Below, piece by piece: positions 25,696 through 34,434 of a stretch of DNA of 64,000 nt (position 1 is the first letter of the stretch; each line of letters begins with the position of its first letter). The translations under genes were made by a program, and so were the position numbers. The stretch is from positions 248,001 to 312,000 of the forward strand of contig JBOEGY010000009.1 in NCBI GenBank assembly GCA_050633665.1, written 5' to 3'. The stretch is from JAUIAI01 sp050633665. GTDB taxonomy: Bacteria; Pseudomonadota; Gammaproteobacteria; Burkholderiales; Burkholderiaceae_E. The notes beneath the pieces were generated by a model, which was not told the origin of the DNA, did not search any database, and worked only from the letters and a program-made list of their open reading frames with translations.

Positions 25696-26946
25696 TTATG
25701 TTGCCCGGACATAAACCTCGTCAGTTTTACCCTGTCCGACTAACAGCATTAGGCCGGAAATCAGGCCGCATCCCAGCATAATCGCACTCATTGGCATCGC
25801 CGTACCGTCATAGGTGGCGCCAACAATCGCGCTGACAATGCTTGCCGTACCAAACTGCGACACACCCACCAGAGATGAGGCACTACCCGCAAACGGGCCG
25901 CTCTCGGCCATGGCAACCGCAACAGCGTTCGAGCCAATCAGCGGCATAGTGGCAACCCATATCGCCAGAATGCTGGCCAGCAGGGGCAGTGATTCGGTTG
26001 CGTTGAACAACACCAGCAGTACACCGGCCGATATGTTGATCAGAATGCCAAGCGCGAGAATTCGGTTCGGTGTTGACCGAATCAACAGCCGCCGGTTGAC
26101 GTAATTCGCGAGTATCAGACCGCAGGCGATTAACGCGAAAAGTCCGCCAAACATCTGCTGATTCAAACCGTGCAGTTCCATCAGGACAAATGGTGCCGCC
26201 GTGACATAGGCGAAGACACCACTGAAGGCGAATGCGCCGGCCAACGCCGGCACCATGAAGCTGCGCTTGATTAGCAGTCGGCCAAAAGTGGCAAAAACCT
26301 GCAGGGGGTTTTGTTTGACCCGTTGCTCCGGCGGCAGTGTCTCGGCCAGGTTCTGATAGGCCAGGTACAGGCATCCCAGCCCGAACAGGGTCAGAAAAGC
26401 AAAGATAGCCTGCCAATAACTCCAGGAGAGAATCAGACTCCCCAGTACCGGGGCGACAATCGGGCCGAGTGCGACAACCGCCATCATCATTGACAATGCC
26501 ATAGCGCCTTCGCGGGCATCGAACAGGTCGCGGATCATCGCGCGGGCGACAACCATGCCCGCGCAGGCGCCCAATGCCTGAACGAATCGCAGGCCGATAA
26601 AGATGTTGATGTCCGGAGCCAGCATCAGCAGACCGGAGGCGAAGATATAAATCGTGATGCCGATCAACATCGGTATGCGGCGCCCGAATCGATCAATAGC
26701 CGGGCCGTAAATCAGTTGCCCCAGTGCGACGCCGAAAAAAAATGCGGCCAGACTGAGCTGGACCTGGCTGGCTTCAGCGCCGAGGCTGCGCGCGATTGCT
26801 GGAAATCCTGACAAGTACATGTCAATCGAAAAAGGCGCGAACGCGGTAAGCGCGCCGAGAATAAACGTGAGTCGGCGGGTGCTGATGGCAGGTTTGCCGG
26901 CGTCAGCTGACGCCTGCGAGGCAGGGCTTGGAGGTAGTACAGACAA
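25696..26946 (-). CDS. Bcr/CflA-family MFS drug efflux transporter
   Basis: 416-aa twelve-helix major facilitator. The DHA1/Bcr subgroup is shown by FAPFSIDMYLSGFPAIARSLGA (the DMYLPALP-like motif of TM1), LGQLIYGPAIDRFGRRIPML (motif A), RFVQALGACAGMVVARAMIRDLFD and GPIVAPVLGSLIL (motif C-type). It is expected to export hydrophobic drugs or metabolites by proton antiport. It is divergent from gentisate dioxygenase with about 90 bp between, and may export aromatic compounds. That link is positional only. It is probably the first gene of the minus-strand row that continues into DUF3750, the sodium channel and MATE. Confidence 0.93.
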   Translation of the reverse strand: MSVLPPSPASQASADAGKPAISTRRLTFILGALTAFAPFSIDMYLSGFPAIARSLGAEASQVQLSLAAFFFGVALGQLIYGPAIDRFGRRIPMLIGITIYIFASGLLMLAPDINIFIGLRFVQALGACAGMVVARAMIRDLFDAREGAMALSMMMAVVALGPIVAPVLGSLILSWSYWQAIFAFLTLFGLGCLYLAYQNLAETLPPEQRVKQNPLQVFATFGRLLIKRSFMVPALAGAFAFSGVFAYVTAAPFVLMELHGLNQQMFGGLFALIACGLILANYVNRRLLIRSTPNRILALGILINISAGVLLVLFNATESLPLLASILAIWVATMPLIGSNAVAVAMAESGPFAGSASSLVGVSQFGTASIVSAIVGATYDGTAMPMSAIMLGCGLISGLMLLVGQGKTDEVYVRAT

Positions 26947-27036
26947 GAGGAGTATCCCGAGCGAGAGTCTGCGACGTTAAACTAGTCGCTTGAATCAAAT
27001 GCTAACAGCCACTCGAGATTAACCAGGAAAGCGCGC

Positions 27037-28053
27037 ATGACAGATGCCGATTACTACAACCGTATTGGTCAGAACCACATGGCACCGCTCTGGGAGGTGT
27101 TGCACGCGTTAGTGCCAACCGAACCGAGGGGCCCTGCTGCTGCTGCCCAGTGGCGGTATGCTGCGGTGCGTGATCAGGTGATGGAGGCCGGGCGTCTGAT
27201 CACTGCCGAGAAAGCGGAGCGCCGGGTGTTGATCCTTGAAAACCCTGCAATGCAAGGCCGCTCATGTATTACGCAATCACTGTACGCGGGCCTGCAACTG
27301 ATACTGCCCGGGGAAGTCGCGCCGGCGCATCGTCATACGCAGTCGGCGCTGCGTCTGGTTCTGGACGGCGAGGGCGCCTATACCGCTGTAAATGGTGAGC
27401 GAACCACGATGCGCCGTGGTGATTTCATCATTACGCCGGCTTGGACCTGGCACGATCACGGAAACCTGGGCGACCAGCCGGTCGTCTGGCTGGATGGTCT
27501 GGATATTCCACTGGTTCAGTTCTTTGACGCCGGGTTCGCCGAGAAGAGCGAGGTGTTGAGTCAGCCGCCGACCCATGCCGAGGGCGAGACACTTGCCAGG
27601 TTCGGAGGCAATATGCTGCCGGTTGACTACGAGCAAAAAGCGCATGAACCGTCGCCGCTGTTTGTCTATCCGTTCCAGCAGACCCGGCAGAACCTCGTGA
27701 CGGTCGCAAGCTCGGCGGCGCCGGACCCGCACCTTGCCTTTAAGATGCGCTATGTCAACCCGGCAACCGGCGCCTCACCCATGCCGACTATCGGTGCGTT
27801 TTCCCAATGGCTGCCAGCGGGTTTTGAGACACGCGCAATTCAAAGTACCGATGGCACGGTGCTGGTCTGTCTGGAAGGCTCAGGCGAAGCAAAAATCGGC
27901 GACCAAGTCTTTACGTTCGACCCTAACGATGTCATGGTTGTCCCGCCCTGGCAGCCGCTGCAATTACGCGGCGACAAAGACTGTGTGATGTTCAGTTTCT
28001 CTGATCGTCCAGTACAGCAAGCACTCGGACTCTGGCGCGAACATCGCCACTAA
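27037..28053 (+). CDS. Gentisate 1,2-dioxygenase
   Basis: 338-aa bicupin, ring-cleaving Fe(II) dioxygenase converting gentisate to maleylpyruvate. The N-terminal cupin holds the metal site PAHRHTQSALRLVLDGEG and the later WTWHDHGN; the C-terminal cupin is a degenerate copy (VLVCLEGSGEAKIGDQVF ... NDVMVVPPWQPLQL). The segment NPAMQGRSCITQSLYAGLQLILPGE is characteristic of the family. Length is typical (about 340-370). ATG 27037 is preceded by AGGAAAG. The Rieske oxygenase pair follows after 21 bp, matching the nag and gentisate route in which salicylate is 5-hydroxylated to gentisate and then cleaved. Maleylpyruvate isomerase and hydrolase genes are not in this window. Confidence 0.92.
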   Translation: MTDADYYNRIGQNHMAPLWEVLHALVPTEPRGPAAAAQWRYAAVRDQVMEAGRLITAEKAERRVLILENPAMQGRSCITQSLYAGLQLILPGEVAPAHRHTQSALRLVLDGEGAYTAVNGERTTMRRGDFIITPAWTWHDHGNLGDQPVVWLDGLDIPLVQFFDAGFAEKSEVLSQPPTHAEGETLARFGGNMLPVDYEQKAHEPSPLFVYPFQQTRQNLVTVASSAAPDPHLAFKMRYVNPATGASPMPTIGAFSQWLPAGFETRAIQSTDGTVLVCLEGSGEAKIGDQVFTFDPNDVMVVPPWQPLQLRGDKDCVMFSFSDRPVQQALGLWREHRH

Positions 28054-28074
28054 TCTTCGGACGGAATATCGACA

Positions 28075-29316
28075 ATGACTTCTTTACCCCAGTGGGAGAC
28101 AGACGGGACCAGCAGGGTGCCGTTTGCCGCTTACACCAGCGAAGCGCTACACAAGCTTGAGTTGCAGAAACTGTTTTACGAAAAGCACTGGCACTACATT
28201 GGTCTGGAGGCCGAAATACCGGCCATTGGCGACTTCAAGCGAACCGTTATCGGAGAGCGCTCTGTCGTCATGTCCCGCGGCGCGGATCAGGCGGTCAATG
28301 TCTTTGAAAATGTTTGCGCTCATCGGGGAATGCAGTTCTGTCGTAAGCGACATGGCAATCAACAGGAATTCATCTGCCCCTACCATCAGTGGAGTTATGC
28401 ACTCGATGGATCCTTACAAGGCGTGCCGTTTCGCCGCGGCGTGAAAAATAACGGCAAAGTGCAAGGCGGTATGCCGGCTGATTTCAAACCTGCCGATCAC
28501 TCGTTGAACAAGTTGCGGGTTGCTACGCGCGGCGGCGTGGTGTTTGCCTCGTTCGATCATGAAGTCGAGTCTCTCGAAGACTTCATCGGCCCGACGGTTC
28601 TTGAGTATTTTGACCGTATGTTCAATGGCCGTGAGTTGCGTATTCTCGGCTACAACAAACAGCGAATTCCGGGCAACTGGAAGCTAATGCAGGAGAATAT
28701 TAAAGACCCTTATCACCCTGGTCTGCTGCATACCTGGTTCGTCACGTTTGGCTTGTGGCGGGCTGACAATGAATCAGCGCTCAAAATGGATGAGCATTTC
28801 CGACACGCGGCCATGATTAGCACGCGCGGCAAACCGGGCGAAAAAATCGCCGGCGTCACGCAAGTCTCCAGTTTCAAAGAAAGTATGACACTACAAGATG
28901 ATCGCTTTCTGGACATTGTCCCCGAAGACTGGTGGGGTGGACCAACGGCAGTCATGACGACGTTGTTTCCGAGCGTGATTCTGCAACAGCAGGTGAACAG
29001 CGTCTCGACCCGCCATATTCAACCGCGAGGTCATGATGCTTTCGATTTTGTCTGGACGCATTTTGGTTTTGCGGATGACACCGAAGAGATGACTCAGCGG
29101 CGATTGCGCCAGGCGAATCTCTTCGGGCCGGCAGGGTTTGTTTCGGCTGACGACGGCGAAGTTATTGAGTTGTCGCAAATGGGGTTTGAGCAAAAACCTG
29201 ATCACCGAGCGCTTGTGGAACTCGGTGGTCGCGAGGTGAGTGACGCCGATCACATGGTGACCGAGACTTTGATACGCGGCATGTATGCGTACTGGCGCAA
29301 AGTGATGGAGGCCTGA
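28075..29316 (+). CDS. Aromatic ring-hydroxylating oxygenase, large (alpha) subunit, salicylate 5-hydroxylase NagG-like
   Basis: 413-aa Rieske non-haem iron oxygenase subunit. The [2Fe-2S] site is CAHRGMQFC ... CPYHQWSY (CxH and CxxH), about residues 84-107. The catalytic mononuclear iron motif is ENIKDPYHPGLLH (about residues 207-219), with the Asp bridging to the neighbouring Rieske centre. The overall segment is very like salicylate 5-hydroxylase and anthranilate-type alpha subunits. The gentisate dioxygenase upstream makes the salicylate 5-hydroxylase reading the best guess. Its TGA overlaps the small-subunit ATG (TGATG). The ferredoxin and ferredoxin reductase needed for electron supply are not next to it. 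Confidence 0.88.
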   Translation: MTSLPQWETDGTSRVPFAAYTSEALHKLELQKLFYEKHWHYIGLEAEIPAIGDFKRTVIGERSVVMSRGADQAVNVFENVCAHRGMQFCRKRHGNQQEFICPYHQWSYALDGSLQGVPFRRGVKNNGKVQGGMPADFKPADHSLNKLRVATRGGVVFASFDHEVESLEDFIGPTVLEYFDRMFNGRELRILGYNKQRIPGNWKLMQENIKDPYHPGLLHTWFVTFGLWRADNESALKMDEHFRHAAMISTRGKPGEKIAGVTQVSSFKESMTLQDDRFLDIVPEDWWGGPTAVMTTLFPSVILQQQVNSVSTRHIQPRGHDAFDFVWTHFGFADDTEEMTQRRLRQANLFGPAGFVSADDGEVIELSQMGFEQKPDHRALVELGGREVSDADHMVTETLIRGMYAYWRKVMEA

Positions 29317-29789
29317 TGCTTAGCTTCGAGCAGTATTTTGAACTGACCCAACTCTATGCTGCTTATGGCCGGGCATTGGATGAAGGGCGCTGGCGGGACT
29401 GGGCCGATCTGTTCACCGATGACTGTACCTACAAGCTGCAGCCGCGCGAGAACTATGAGCGAGGCTTCCCGCTCGCAACGCTTTCATTCGAAAGCAAGAG
29501 GATGCTCCTGGATCGTGCCTACGCGATTGACGAAACCCTGTTTCATGACCCGTATTACCAGCGCCATGTCGTTGGCGTGCCAACCGTGCATTCAGCAGAT
29601 AACAAGCTTATTAGCAGCGAAGCTAACTACGCGGTCTTCAGAACCAAACAAAATGAACTGTCAACCGTGTTTAACGTCGGCCGATATCTCGATAACATCG
29701 TCGCAACCGACACTGGGCTGAAGTTTCATTCGCGGCTGTGCATCTTTGACAGCGAGATGATTCCCAATTCGATTATTTATCCGATCTAG
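29316..29789 (+). CDS. Aromatic ring-hydroxylating oxygenase, small (beta) subunit, NagH-like
   Basis: 157-aa NTF2-like (SnoaL-fold) structural subunit that assembles with the alpha subunit into an alpha3beta3 oxygenase. Typical features are LYAAYGRALDEGRWRDWADLFTDDCTYKLQPRENYERG near the N-terminus, RAYAIDETLFHDPYYQRHVVG in the middle and a C-terminal KFHSRLCIFDSEMIPNSIIYPI. Start 29316 overlaps the preceding stop, which fixes it. The 3' end overlaps the convergent unknown gene by 17 bp, so the two transcripts run into each other with no visible terminator. Confidence 0.9.
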   Translation: MLSFEQYFELTQLYAAYGRALDEGRWRDWADLFTDDCTYKLQPRENYERGFPLATLSFESKRMLLDRAYAIDETLFHDPYYQRHVVGVPTVHSADNKLISSEANYAVFRTKQNELSTVFNVGRYLDNIVATDTGLKFHSRLCIFDSEMIPNSIIYPI

Positions 29790-31146
29790 TCTGAGCCGGG
29801 TCCGCAGTTTTTTTTTCTGGGTCGGTGTTCGTCTTGGCGCTTTGTAGCGGCTCGAATGGTTTGAGTCGCTGGTACATGCTGCCATCGATGACCGGTACCT
29901 CTTGCAGCATGAACAGCGAGTGCGAGACCGGCTCTTTGTTCGCGTATTTGAGGTGTAATTCGTAGTCGTTTATCTGGTAGGTGCCCTTTCGGGGAGCCGC
30001 GGCCGAGGACAAGGAAATAGGGGTGCCGGTGCTGGCGCGGGTCAGGGCTTTTAGTTCGGTCTGTTCAAAACGGCCGTCCGGATGAAATGTCAACAGGGTT
30101 TCCCGATAAGCATTCAGCTTCTCGCCATCCGGCCCGTCAATCTGCTCTGTCCTTGCTGAACGAAAGCGACCGTCCAGCATCGCCTGGTGGTTCGGTTCGA
30201 TCCGGCGATACTTGGCGCCGCCCACAACCAGCGTACCTCCGGCTTCAGTGACCAGCGAGCGTTGCTCGCCTCGCAGGAATCCCAGCCGATGCTCGAACTG
30301 ACTGGTGCTGCGCCAGGTCGAAATTGAGTTGTCGGTGGTTTCGTAACGACCGCAGGCGAGAACCTGCTTCTCGCAATACCCGGTAAGGTCTTGTCCCATT
30401 GCGGTTTCAGTCAGTGCAAAGTGTCCGGTCTCAGTCAGTACCAGCCCGTTAATGCCAACGACGTGTTGACTGCGGGCCAGTAGTGACAAAGACACGGCGC
30501 TGCCGATCGTGGCATAGAACCCGGATAGATCCTGCTGTGGGGCGGACCAACTTGCGGCAAGCGCTTTTTCGGGTTGGGCCAGCCGAACGCTGGTCAGGAT
30601 CTGCGCCATGCCGGAAAGCGGCTGGTCAGCAGTGTCAGGTGGGGCGATCAGTGACACCAGCAGCCGGTACCCGTCGATTTCCAGCAGTAGGCTGACCCGT
30701 ATGTGACTGGATTTTTCTTCCCGGCTCACGGCGCTGGTCAGCCAGGCGTCTACGCCGTTTGTTAGACGGCCGGAATACACGGTTGATTTCCGGTTGGCTG
30801 TGGAAGCCTGGAAAGACTGGTGCCACCGGTCGAGCGTTATGCTCTGATTTTCAGTCGTCGGCTTCCGGGCGCTGATCGCTGCACTGAGAGAAGCGTCGGT
30901 TGAATCAGGGGCGAGGGTGAGATTGCTCAGCTCGCGCGACTGGGTTGTCCAGTCGTCTGGAATATCGAATTCAAAACCGTCCAGTGTGATCGTCTCTGCC
31001 CAGGCAGTGCTGACGTAAAACGTCAGGCCCAGCGCCCAGAGCGCCAGGCGAGCTGATTTCAGCCGAACGGATTCGCACCGATCCGAGGCGGTATTGTCTC
31101 GATTAAACACGCTTTTTCTGCTGCTCCTCTCCGTTCCTCGTCCCAT
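29773..31146 (-). CDS. Hypothetical exported protein, 457 aa
   Basis: I do not recognise a named family. A signal peptide (ARLALWALGLTFYVSTAWA) ends near residue 50 when started at ATG 31146. An in-frame GTG at codon 13 with a strong GGAGAGGAG upstream may be the real start. The first part of the mature chain (LDGFEFDIPDDWTTQ ... LLEIDGYRLLVSLIAPP) looks like a periplasmic beta domain. The C-terminal half repeats short beta motifs ending in PRKGTYQINDYELHLKYANKEPVSHSLFML and DGSMYQRLKPF, which resemble lipocalin-like stress proteins seen in other proteobacteria. Its stop region overlaps the Rieske beta gene by 17 bp, tail to tail. Confidence 0.75.
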   Translation of the reverse strand: MGRGTERSSRKSVFNRDNTASDRCESVRLKSARLALWALGLTFYVSTAWAETITLDGFEFDIPDDWTTQSRELSNLTLAPDSTDASLSAAISARKPTTENQSITLDRWHQSFQASTANRKSTVYSGRLTNGVDAWLTSAVSREEKSSHIRVSLLLEIDGYRLLVSLIAPPDTADQPLSGMAQILTSVRLAQPEKALAASWSAPQQDLSGFYATIGSAVSLSLLARSQHVVGINGLVLTETGHFALTETAMGQDLTGYCEKQVLACGRYETTDNSISTWRSTSQFEHRLGFLRGEQRSLVTEAGGTLVVGGAKYRRIEPNHQAMLDGRFRSARTEQIDGPDGEKLNAYRETLLTFHPDGRFEQTELKALTRASTGTPISLSSAAAPRKGTYQINDYELHLKYANKEPVSHSLFMLQEVPVIDGSMYQRLKPFEPLQSAKTNTDPEKKTADPAQTRSDK

Positions 31147-31274
31147 CGTAACGCATGGTCAGGCAACTCAGTGTTTTGGAGTGAAAACTCCGGCGCCGTG
31201 TCTTCTCGCGTCCGGATGGCGTTGCCGACTAATGGTCGATCTGATCTGTGCAGGTACGGGTACACTGCGGACAG

Positions 31275-32009
31275 ATGAAATCAATCAGTCGCACTATTCT
31301 GATCGGCTTGCTGACTGCCGCTCCACTGATCATCACCTGGCTGATCGTGACATTCCTTTTCGACTGGCTCTCGAGCATCGGGCAGCCATGGGTGCGTGGT
31401 CTTGCGTTTGGAATCAGGCCGCAGTATCCAGGTCTGGCAGACTTGATGCTCAGCGAGGCCTTGCAGTCGTTTGTCGCGGTCCTGGTGGTTTTGATCCTGC
31501 TGTTTGTACTTGGCTGGGCCACTGGCAAAGTCCTGGGGCAACGATTGATTCGACAGGCCGAGCGCGCTATTGGTGCAATCCCGGTTGTCGATTCCATCTA
31601 CCGGGCGACCAAGCGATTTCTGGCGGTTGCCAGTGCGACGCCTGGTGGCGAAAAGCGAGTCGTGCTGATCGGGTTTCCGTCGCCCAGCATGAAAACAATC
31701 GGGCTGGTCACCAAAGTCATGACGGATCAGACAACTGGTCAGGAGCTTGCGGCCGTCTATATCCCGACAGCGCCGAATCCAACGTCCGGCTATGTGGAAA
31801 TTCTGCCGCTTGAGGATCTGGTTTTTCTGGACTGGACGTTCGATCAGGCTATGTCTTTTATCGTCACTGGCGGCTCCAACGGGCCCGATACGATTGACTA
31901 CTCCGGCATGGTCGCCAAAACCCGGCCGATACCGGACGAGCCTGAAAAAGCGGATGCTCCAGAGCAGAATCCGGCCATACAGCAACCCAGCGAGCCTGCC
32001 CGGCACTAA
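31275..32009 (+). CDS. DUF502 family inner-membrane protein
   Basis: 244-aa protein with two hydrophobic segments (TILIGLLTAAPLIITWLIVTFLF and FVAVLVVLILLFVLGWATGKVLG) separated by a short loop, then a soluble domain. Family landmarks are IPVVDSIYRATKRFL, KRVVLIGFPSPSMKTIGLVT, VYIPTAPNPTSGYVEILPLEDL and the final DQAMSFIVTGGSNGPD. Family function is unknown to me; a link to membrane homeostasis has been suggested by context only. The ATG at 31275 is selected because the frame upstream has no homology. A proline- and glutamate-rich tail (about 35 residues) makes it slightly longer than typical members (about 200-220). The tRNA-Arg gene follows after 80 bp. Confidence 0.88.
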   Translation: MKSISRTILIGLLTAAPLIITWLIVTFLFDWLSSIGQPWVRGLAFGIRPQYPGLADLMLSEALQSFVAVLVVLILLFVLGWATGKVLGQRLIRQAERAIGAIPVVDSIYRATKRFLAVASATPGGEKRVVLIGFPSPSMKTIGLVTKVMTDQTTGQELAAVYIPTAPNPTSGYVEILPLEDLVFLDWTFDQAMSFIVTGGSNGPDTIDYSGMVAKTRPIPDEPEKADAPEQNPAIQQPSEPARH

Positions 32010-32089
32010 TTGGCGAGGCTGACCGCCAGCACAACGGTTTCGCCCGTTGCCCGGCCTGATCCGCTAGAATACGCGCAGCTACCAAGCAA

Positions 32090-32165
32090 GCGCCCGTAGC
32101 TCAGTGGATAGAGTACTGGCCTCCGAAGCCAGGGGCCGTTGGTTCGATTCCAACCGGGCGCGCCA
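32090..32165 (+). tRNA. tRNA-Arg (anticodon CCG)
   Basis: A complete cloverleaf can be folded. The acceptor stem GCGCCCG pairs with CGGGCGC, followed by discriminator G and an encoded CCA (32163-32165). The D-loop contains AGCTCAGTGGATAGAG. The anticodon stem CTGGC/GCCAG encloses loop CTCCGAA, anticodon CCG, reading the arginine codon CGG. The T-loop is GGTTCGATTCC. Upstream, TAGAAT at 32065-32070 is a good -10 hexamer followed by a GC-rich discriminator typical of growth-controlled stable RNA promoters; a -35 is not clear. Confidence 0.97.
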
Positions 32166-32217
32166 TCTCTCGGTCATTCAAGACCCCCCGCAAGGCCCTC
32201 CCCACCAAGTTCACCCT

Positions 32218-32245
32218 AGGCCCCAGGCCCCAGGCCTCAGGCCCC
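32218..32245. repeat. Four tandem copies of a 7-bp unit downstream of tRNA-Arg
   Basis: The unit AGGCCCC occurs four times head to tail (third copy AGGCCTC), 53 bp after the tRNA CCA end. It falls in the roughly 200-bp gap before the methyltransferase gene. There is no direct repeat of the tRNA 3' end here, so it does not mark an integrated element. Confidence 0.7.
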
Positions 32246-32362
32246 ATAGGCTTGCCCTGCCGCCCGCTCTGCGCGCCGGCGTTTGGCGCGTCGCAAACCC
32301 CTAAATGAGGTAGTACACAGATTCTCCGGTCTGACAACTGTTCACCCCCTGGGCGTTGCGTT

Positions 32363-33421
32363 ATGTTGGGAAACTTCTCAGCAACCGAAAAAGGTGAATC
32401 TGTTTTGACACTCTTGAAAACCGCAGAAGAAGTATCCGATGTAGCTTTTGGTTTTATGGCCTCCAAGGCTTTGTTTACCGCGATTCACTTCAACTTGTTT
32501 TCTCATCTTGACCTGGGCCGAATGACTGCTCAACAGGCAGCCGTGAAAATGGGCATTCACGTCGATCGCGCCACCACGTTGATGACTGCCTTGACAACAG
32601 TCGGTCTGCTGGGCCGGGATGGCGAATCGTATTTCAATGCGCCGGCTGCCGAGGCGTTTCTGGTCTCCGGCGCCAAGTACGACTTCAGTGATTATCTGAG
32701 CCAGCAGGTTGACCGGCAGATGTACGGGCTGCTCGATCAAATCGAAGATGCGATGGCCGACAAACTTCCTGAAGAGGCAATCGGCTCATATGCGCAATGG
32801 ATGTCTGATCCAGAGCAGGCACGTATCTACTCAGAGTCACAACATGCAGGATCGCTGGGTCCGGCCCGCACGCTGGCCCGTTCGCTAGACTTGTCTGACG
32901 CGCAGCAAATGCTTGACATCGGTGGCGGGACTGGCGCTTATGCGATCACCTTGTGCAAGGAAAATCCGAGTCTGAAGGCGACTGTGATCGACTTTCCGAA
33001 TGTGGCCGAGCTGGGCGAGAAATATGTCGCGGATGCCGGGCTCACTGATCGGGTGAATTACGTCCCGGGTGACCTGTTGGATACCGACTGGCCAGACGGG
33101 CAGGACATTGTTTTGATGTCGTACATCTTTTCCAGCGTGCCGGGCGAGCGTATTGCCGAACTCGTCGCGAACGCCGCCCGGGTGCTCAAGCCCGGCGGGC
33201 GTCTGATCGTTCATGACTTTATGGTTGAGCCCGACCGCTCCGGGCCGAAGCTGGCCGCTTTGTGGCAGTTTCAGCATACGGCGTTCAACCCGCATGCCCG
33301 CTCGGTTTCAACCGACTGGGCCGCCGATACTATTAGTGCTGCCGGCTTTAGCCAGCCAAGCGTTGAGCCGATGATCCCGGGGATGACTTCGGTAGTCTCA
33401 GCCTTACGCCAGGCCGCTTGA
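32363..33421 (+). CDS. SAM-dependent O-methyltransferase with N-terminal dimerisation domain
   Basis: 352-aa class I methyltransferase of the hydroxyindole-O-methyltransferase/CrtF/TcmN-like group. The N-terminal winged-helix dimerisation region (about residues 20-100) has SKALFTAIHFNLFSHLDLGRMTAQQAA. The SAM-binding Rossmann domain shows motif I DIGGGTGAYAITLC, an acidic ATVIDFPNV, PGDLLDTDWPDGQD and LKPGGRLIVHDFM. Enzymes of this group methylate hydroxyls on aromatic or polyketide metabolites, but the substrate is not predictable. No biosynthetic cluster surrounds it. It converges on the metallo-hydrolase gene with 18 bp between the stops. Confidence 0.9.
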   Translation: MLGNFSATEKGESVLTLLKTAEEVSDVAFGFMASKALFTAIHFNLFSHLDLGRMTAQQAAVKMGIHVDRATTLMTALTTVGLLGRDGESYFNAPAAEAFLVSGAKYDFSDYLSQQVDRQMYGLLDQIEDAMADKLPEEAIGSYAQWMSDPEQARIYSESQHAGSLGPARTLARSLDLSDAQQMLDIGGGTGAYAITLCKENPSLKATVIDFPNVAELGEKYVADAGLTDRVNYVPGDLLDTDWPDGQDIVLMSYIFSSVPGERIAELVANAARVLKPGGRLIVHDFMVEPDRSGPKLAALWQFQHTAFNPHARSVSTDWAADTISAAGFSQPSVEPMIPGMTSVVSALRQAA

Positions 33422-33439
33422 TCGATTGGCTTGTGGCCA

Positions 33440-34243
33440 TTAGGCCGACGGGGTTTCGTGCAGGGCATAACAATGGTCTGCCGGATCGCCGTGGGCCGGA
33501 TAGCGTTCTCTGACCAGGGGATCATGACCCGGTACCAGGTGCGCCGGTGAGTCGGCCAGCGAGAGCAAGCGCTTGTAGCCATCGAGCATATCGCCCAGAT
33601 TAAAGACAATCGGAAATGGCGACTCGGCGCCGATGTTCTCGTAATAATGACTGGCATCCGAGGCGACGACGACCCAGCCCCGTTTGGTATGCACCCGAAC
33701 CGATTGCAAGCCATTGGTGTGGCCACCAACTTTAATTAGCTGCAGACCTGGCGCCAGGTCTGCATCGCCGTCGTGAAATTCGACCCGATCACGATAGACA
33801 TTGCGGACCATCTCGGTGACATCATCTACCGTATAGGCATAGCGAATAAACGGATAACACATATAGTGACCGGTGGCGTAATGCATTTCAGCTTCCTGAA
33901 TGTGGATACGCGCCTTTGGGACCAGCGGCAGGTTCCCGGCATGGTCGTAATGCAAGTGGGTAATGACCAGGTCGGTAATGTCTTCCGGTTTGATGCCCAA
34001 CACGCTCAGTGACTGTATCGGACACCGGTCCTGATGCCGGTTTCGCGTCTGGGCGGCTTCGGGACCAAATCCGGTGTCTACCAACCAGATCCGTCCCTCT
34101 CCTCTGATGACCCAGACAAAATAGTCCATTGGCATCGGCCCGTCATGAGGGTCATGGGCGATAAAGTTTTCATTGCGACTTCGCTCTATCGAGGCGTACT
34201 TCAGGGCGAAGACTTCATACTGTGGAAGCGTTTCGGCGGGCAT
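33440..34243 (-). CDS. Metallo-beta-lactamase-fold hydrolase, N-acyl-homoserine-lactonase-like
   Basis: 267-aa enzyme with the di-metal motif HLHYDHAG (HxHxDH), a GGHTNGLQS His and ASDASHYY, the Asp/His ligands of this fold. The family includes quorum-quenching lactonases (AiiA/AttM type). The N-terminal YEVFALKYA and the phrase GHDPLVRERYPA near the end fit that subgroup, but other esters or lactones are possible. I choose ATG 34243 (MPAETLPQYEV) because conserved sequence begins right after it; the frame continues upstream to 34306. It is divergent from the alarmone hydrolase gene. No luxI or luxR gene is visible nearby. Confidence 0.86.
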   Translation of the reverse strand: MPAETLPQYEVFALKYASIERSRNENFIAHDPHDGPMPMDYFVWVIRGEGRIWLVDTGFGPEAAQTRNRHQDRCPIQSLSVLGIKPEDITDLVITHLHYDHAGNLPLVPKARIHIQEAEMHYATGHYMCYPFIRYAYTVDDVTEMVRNVYRDRVEFHDGDADLAPGLQLIKVGGHTNGLQSVRVHTKRGWVVVASDASHYYENIGAESPFPIVFNLGDMLDGYKRLLSLADSPAHLVPGHDPLVRERYPAHGDPADHCYALHETPSA

Positions 34244-34434
34244 GGGCAGTCTCTGGTTTAGTGATTTTCGTCCGCTTGTTGGCGGTTCATTGAATTGATC
34301 CCGCATATCAGCACAGGATAAAATGAAGACTACCTGATCATTGAAAACCGGCCGTCTGCGTCTTGCCGCCCTGGGCAGTGACTGAACCGGCAGCTATTGT
34401 GCGTCGACGTCACCGGCCTCTGCCTTCTCAACCC

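Noticed and set aside
31281..32006. 241-aa minus-strand frame opposite DUF502
   Set aside because: The plus-strand DUF502 match is clear; the antisense peptide is basic and lacks motifs.
32090..32362. Possible integration site at tRNA-Arg
   Set aside because: No integrase, no second copy of the tRNA 3' end and no shift in gene type on either side were found.
32101..32466. 121-aa minus-strand frame ending across the tRNA
   Set aside because: Its C-terminus is simply the translated antisense of tRNA-Arg, a frequent artefact in automatic annotation.
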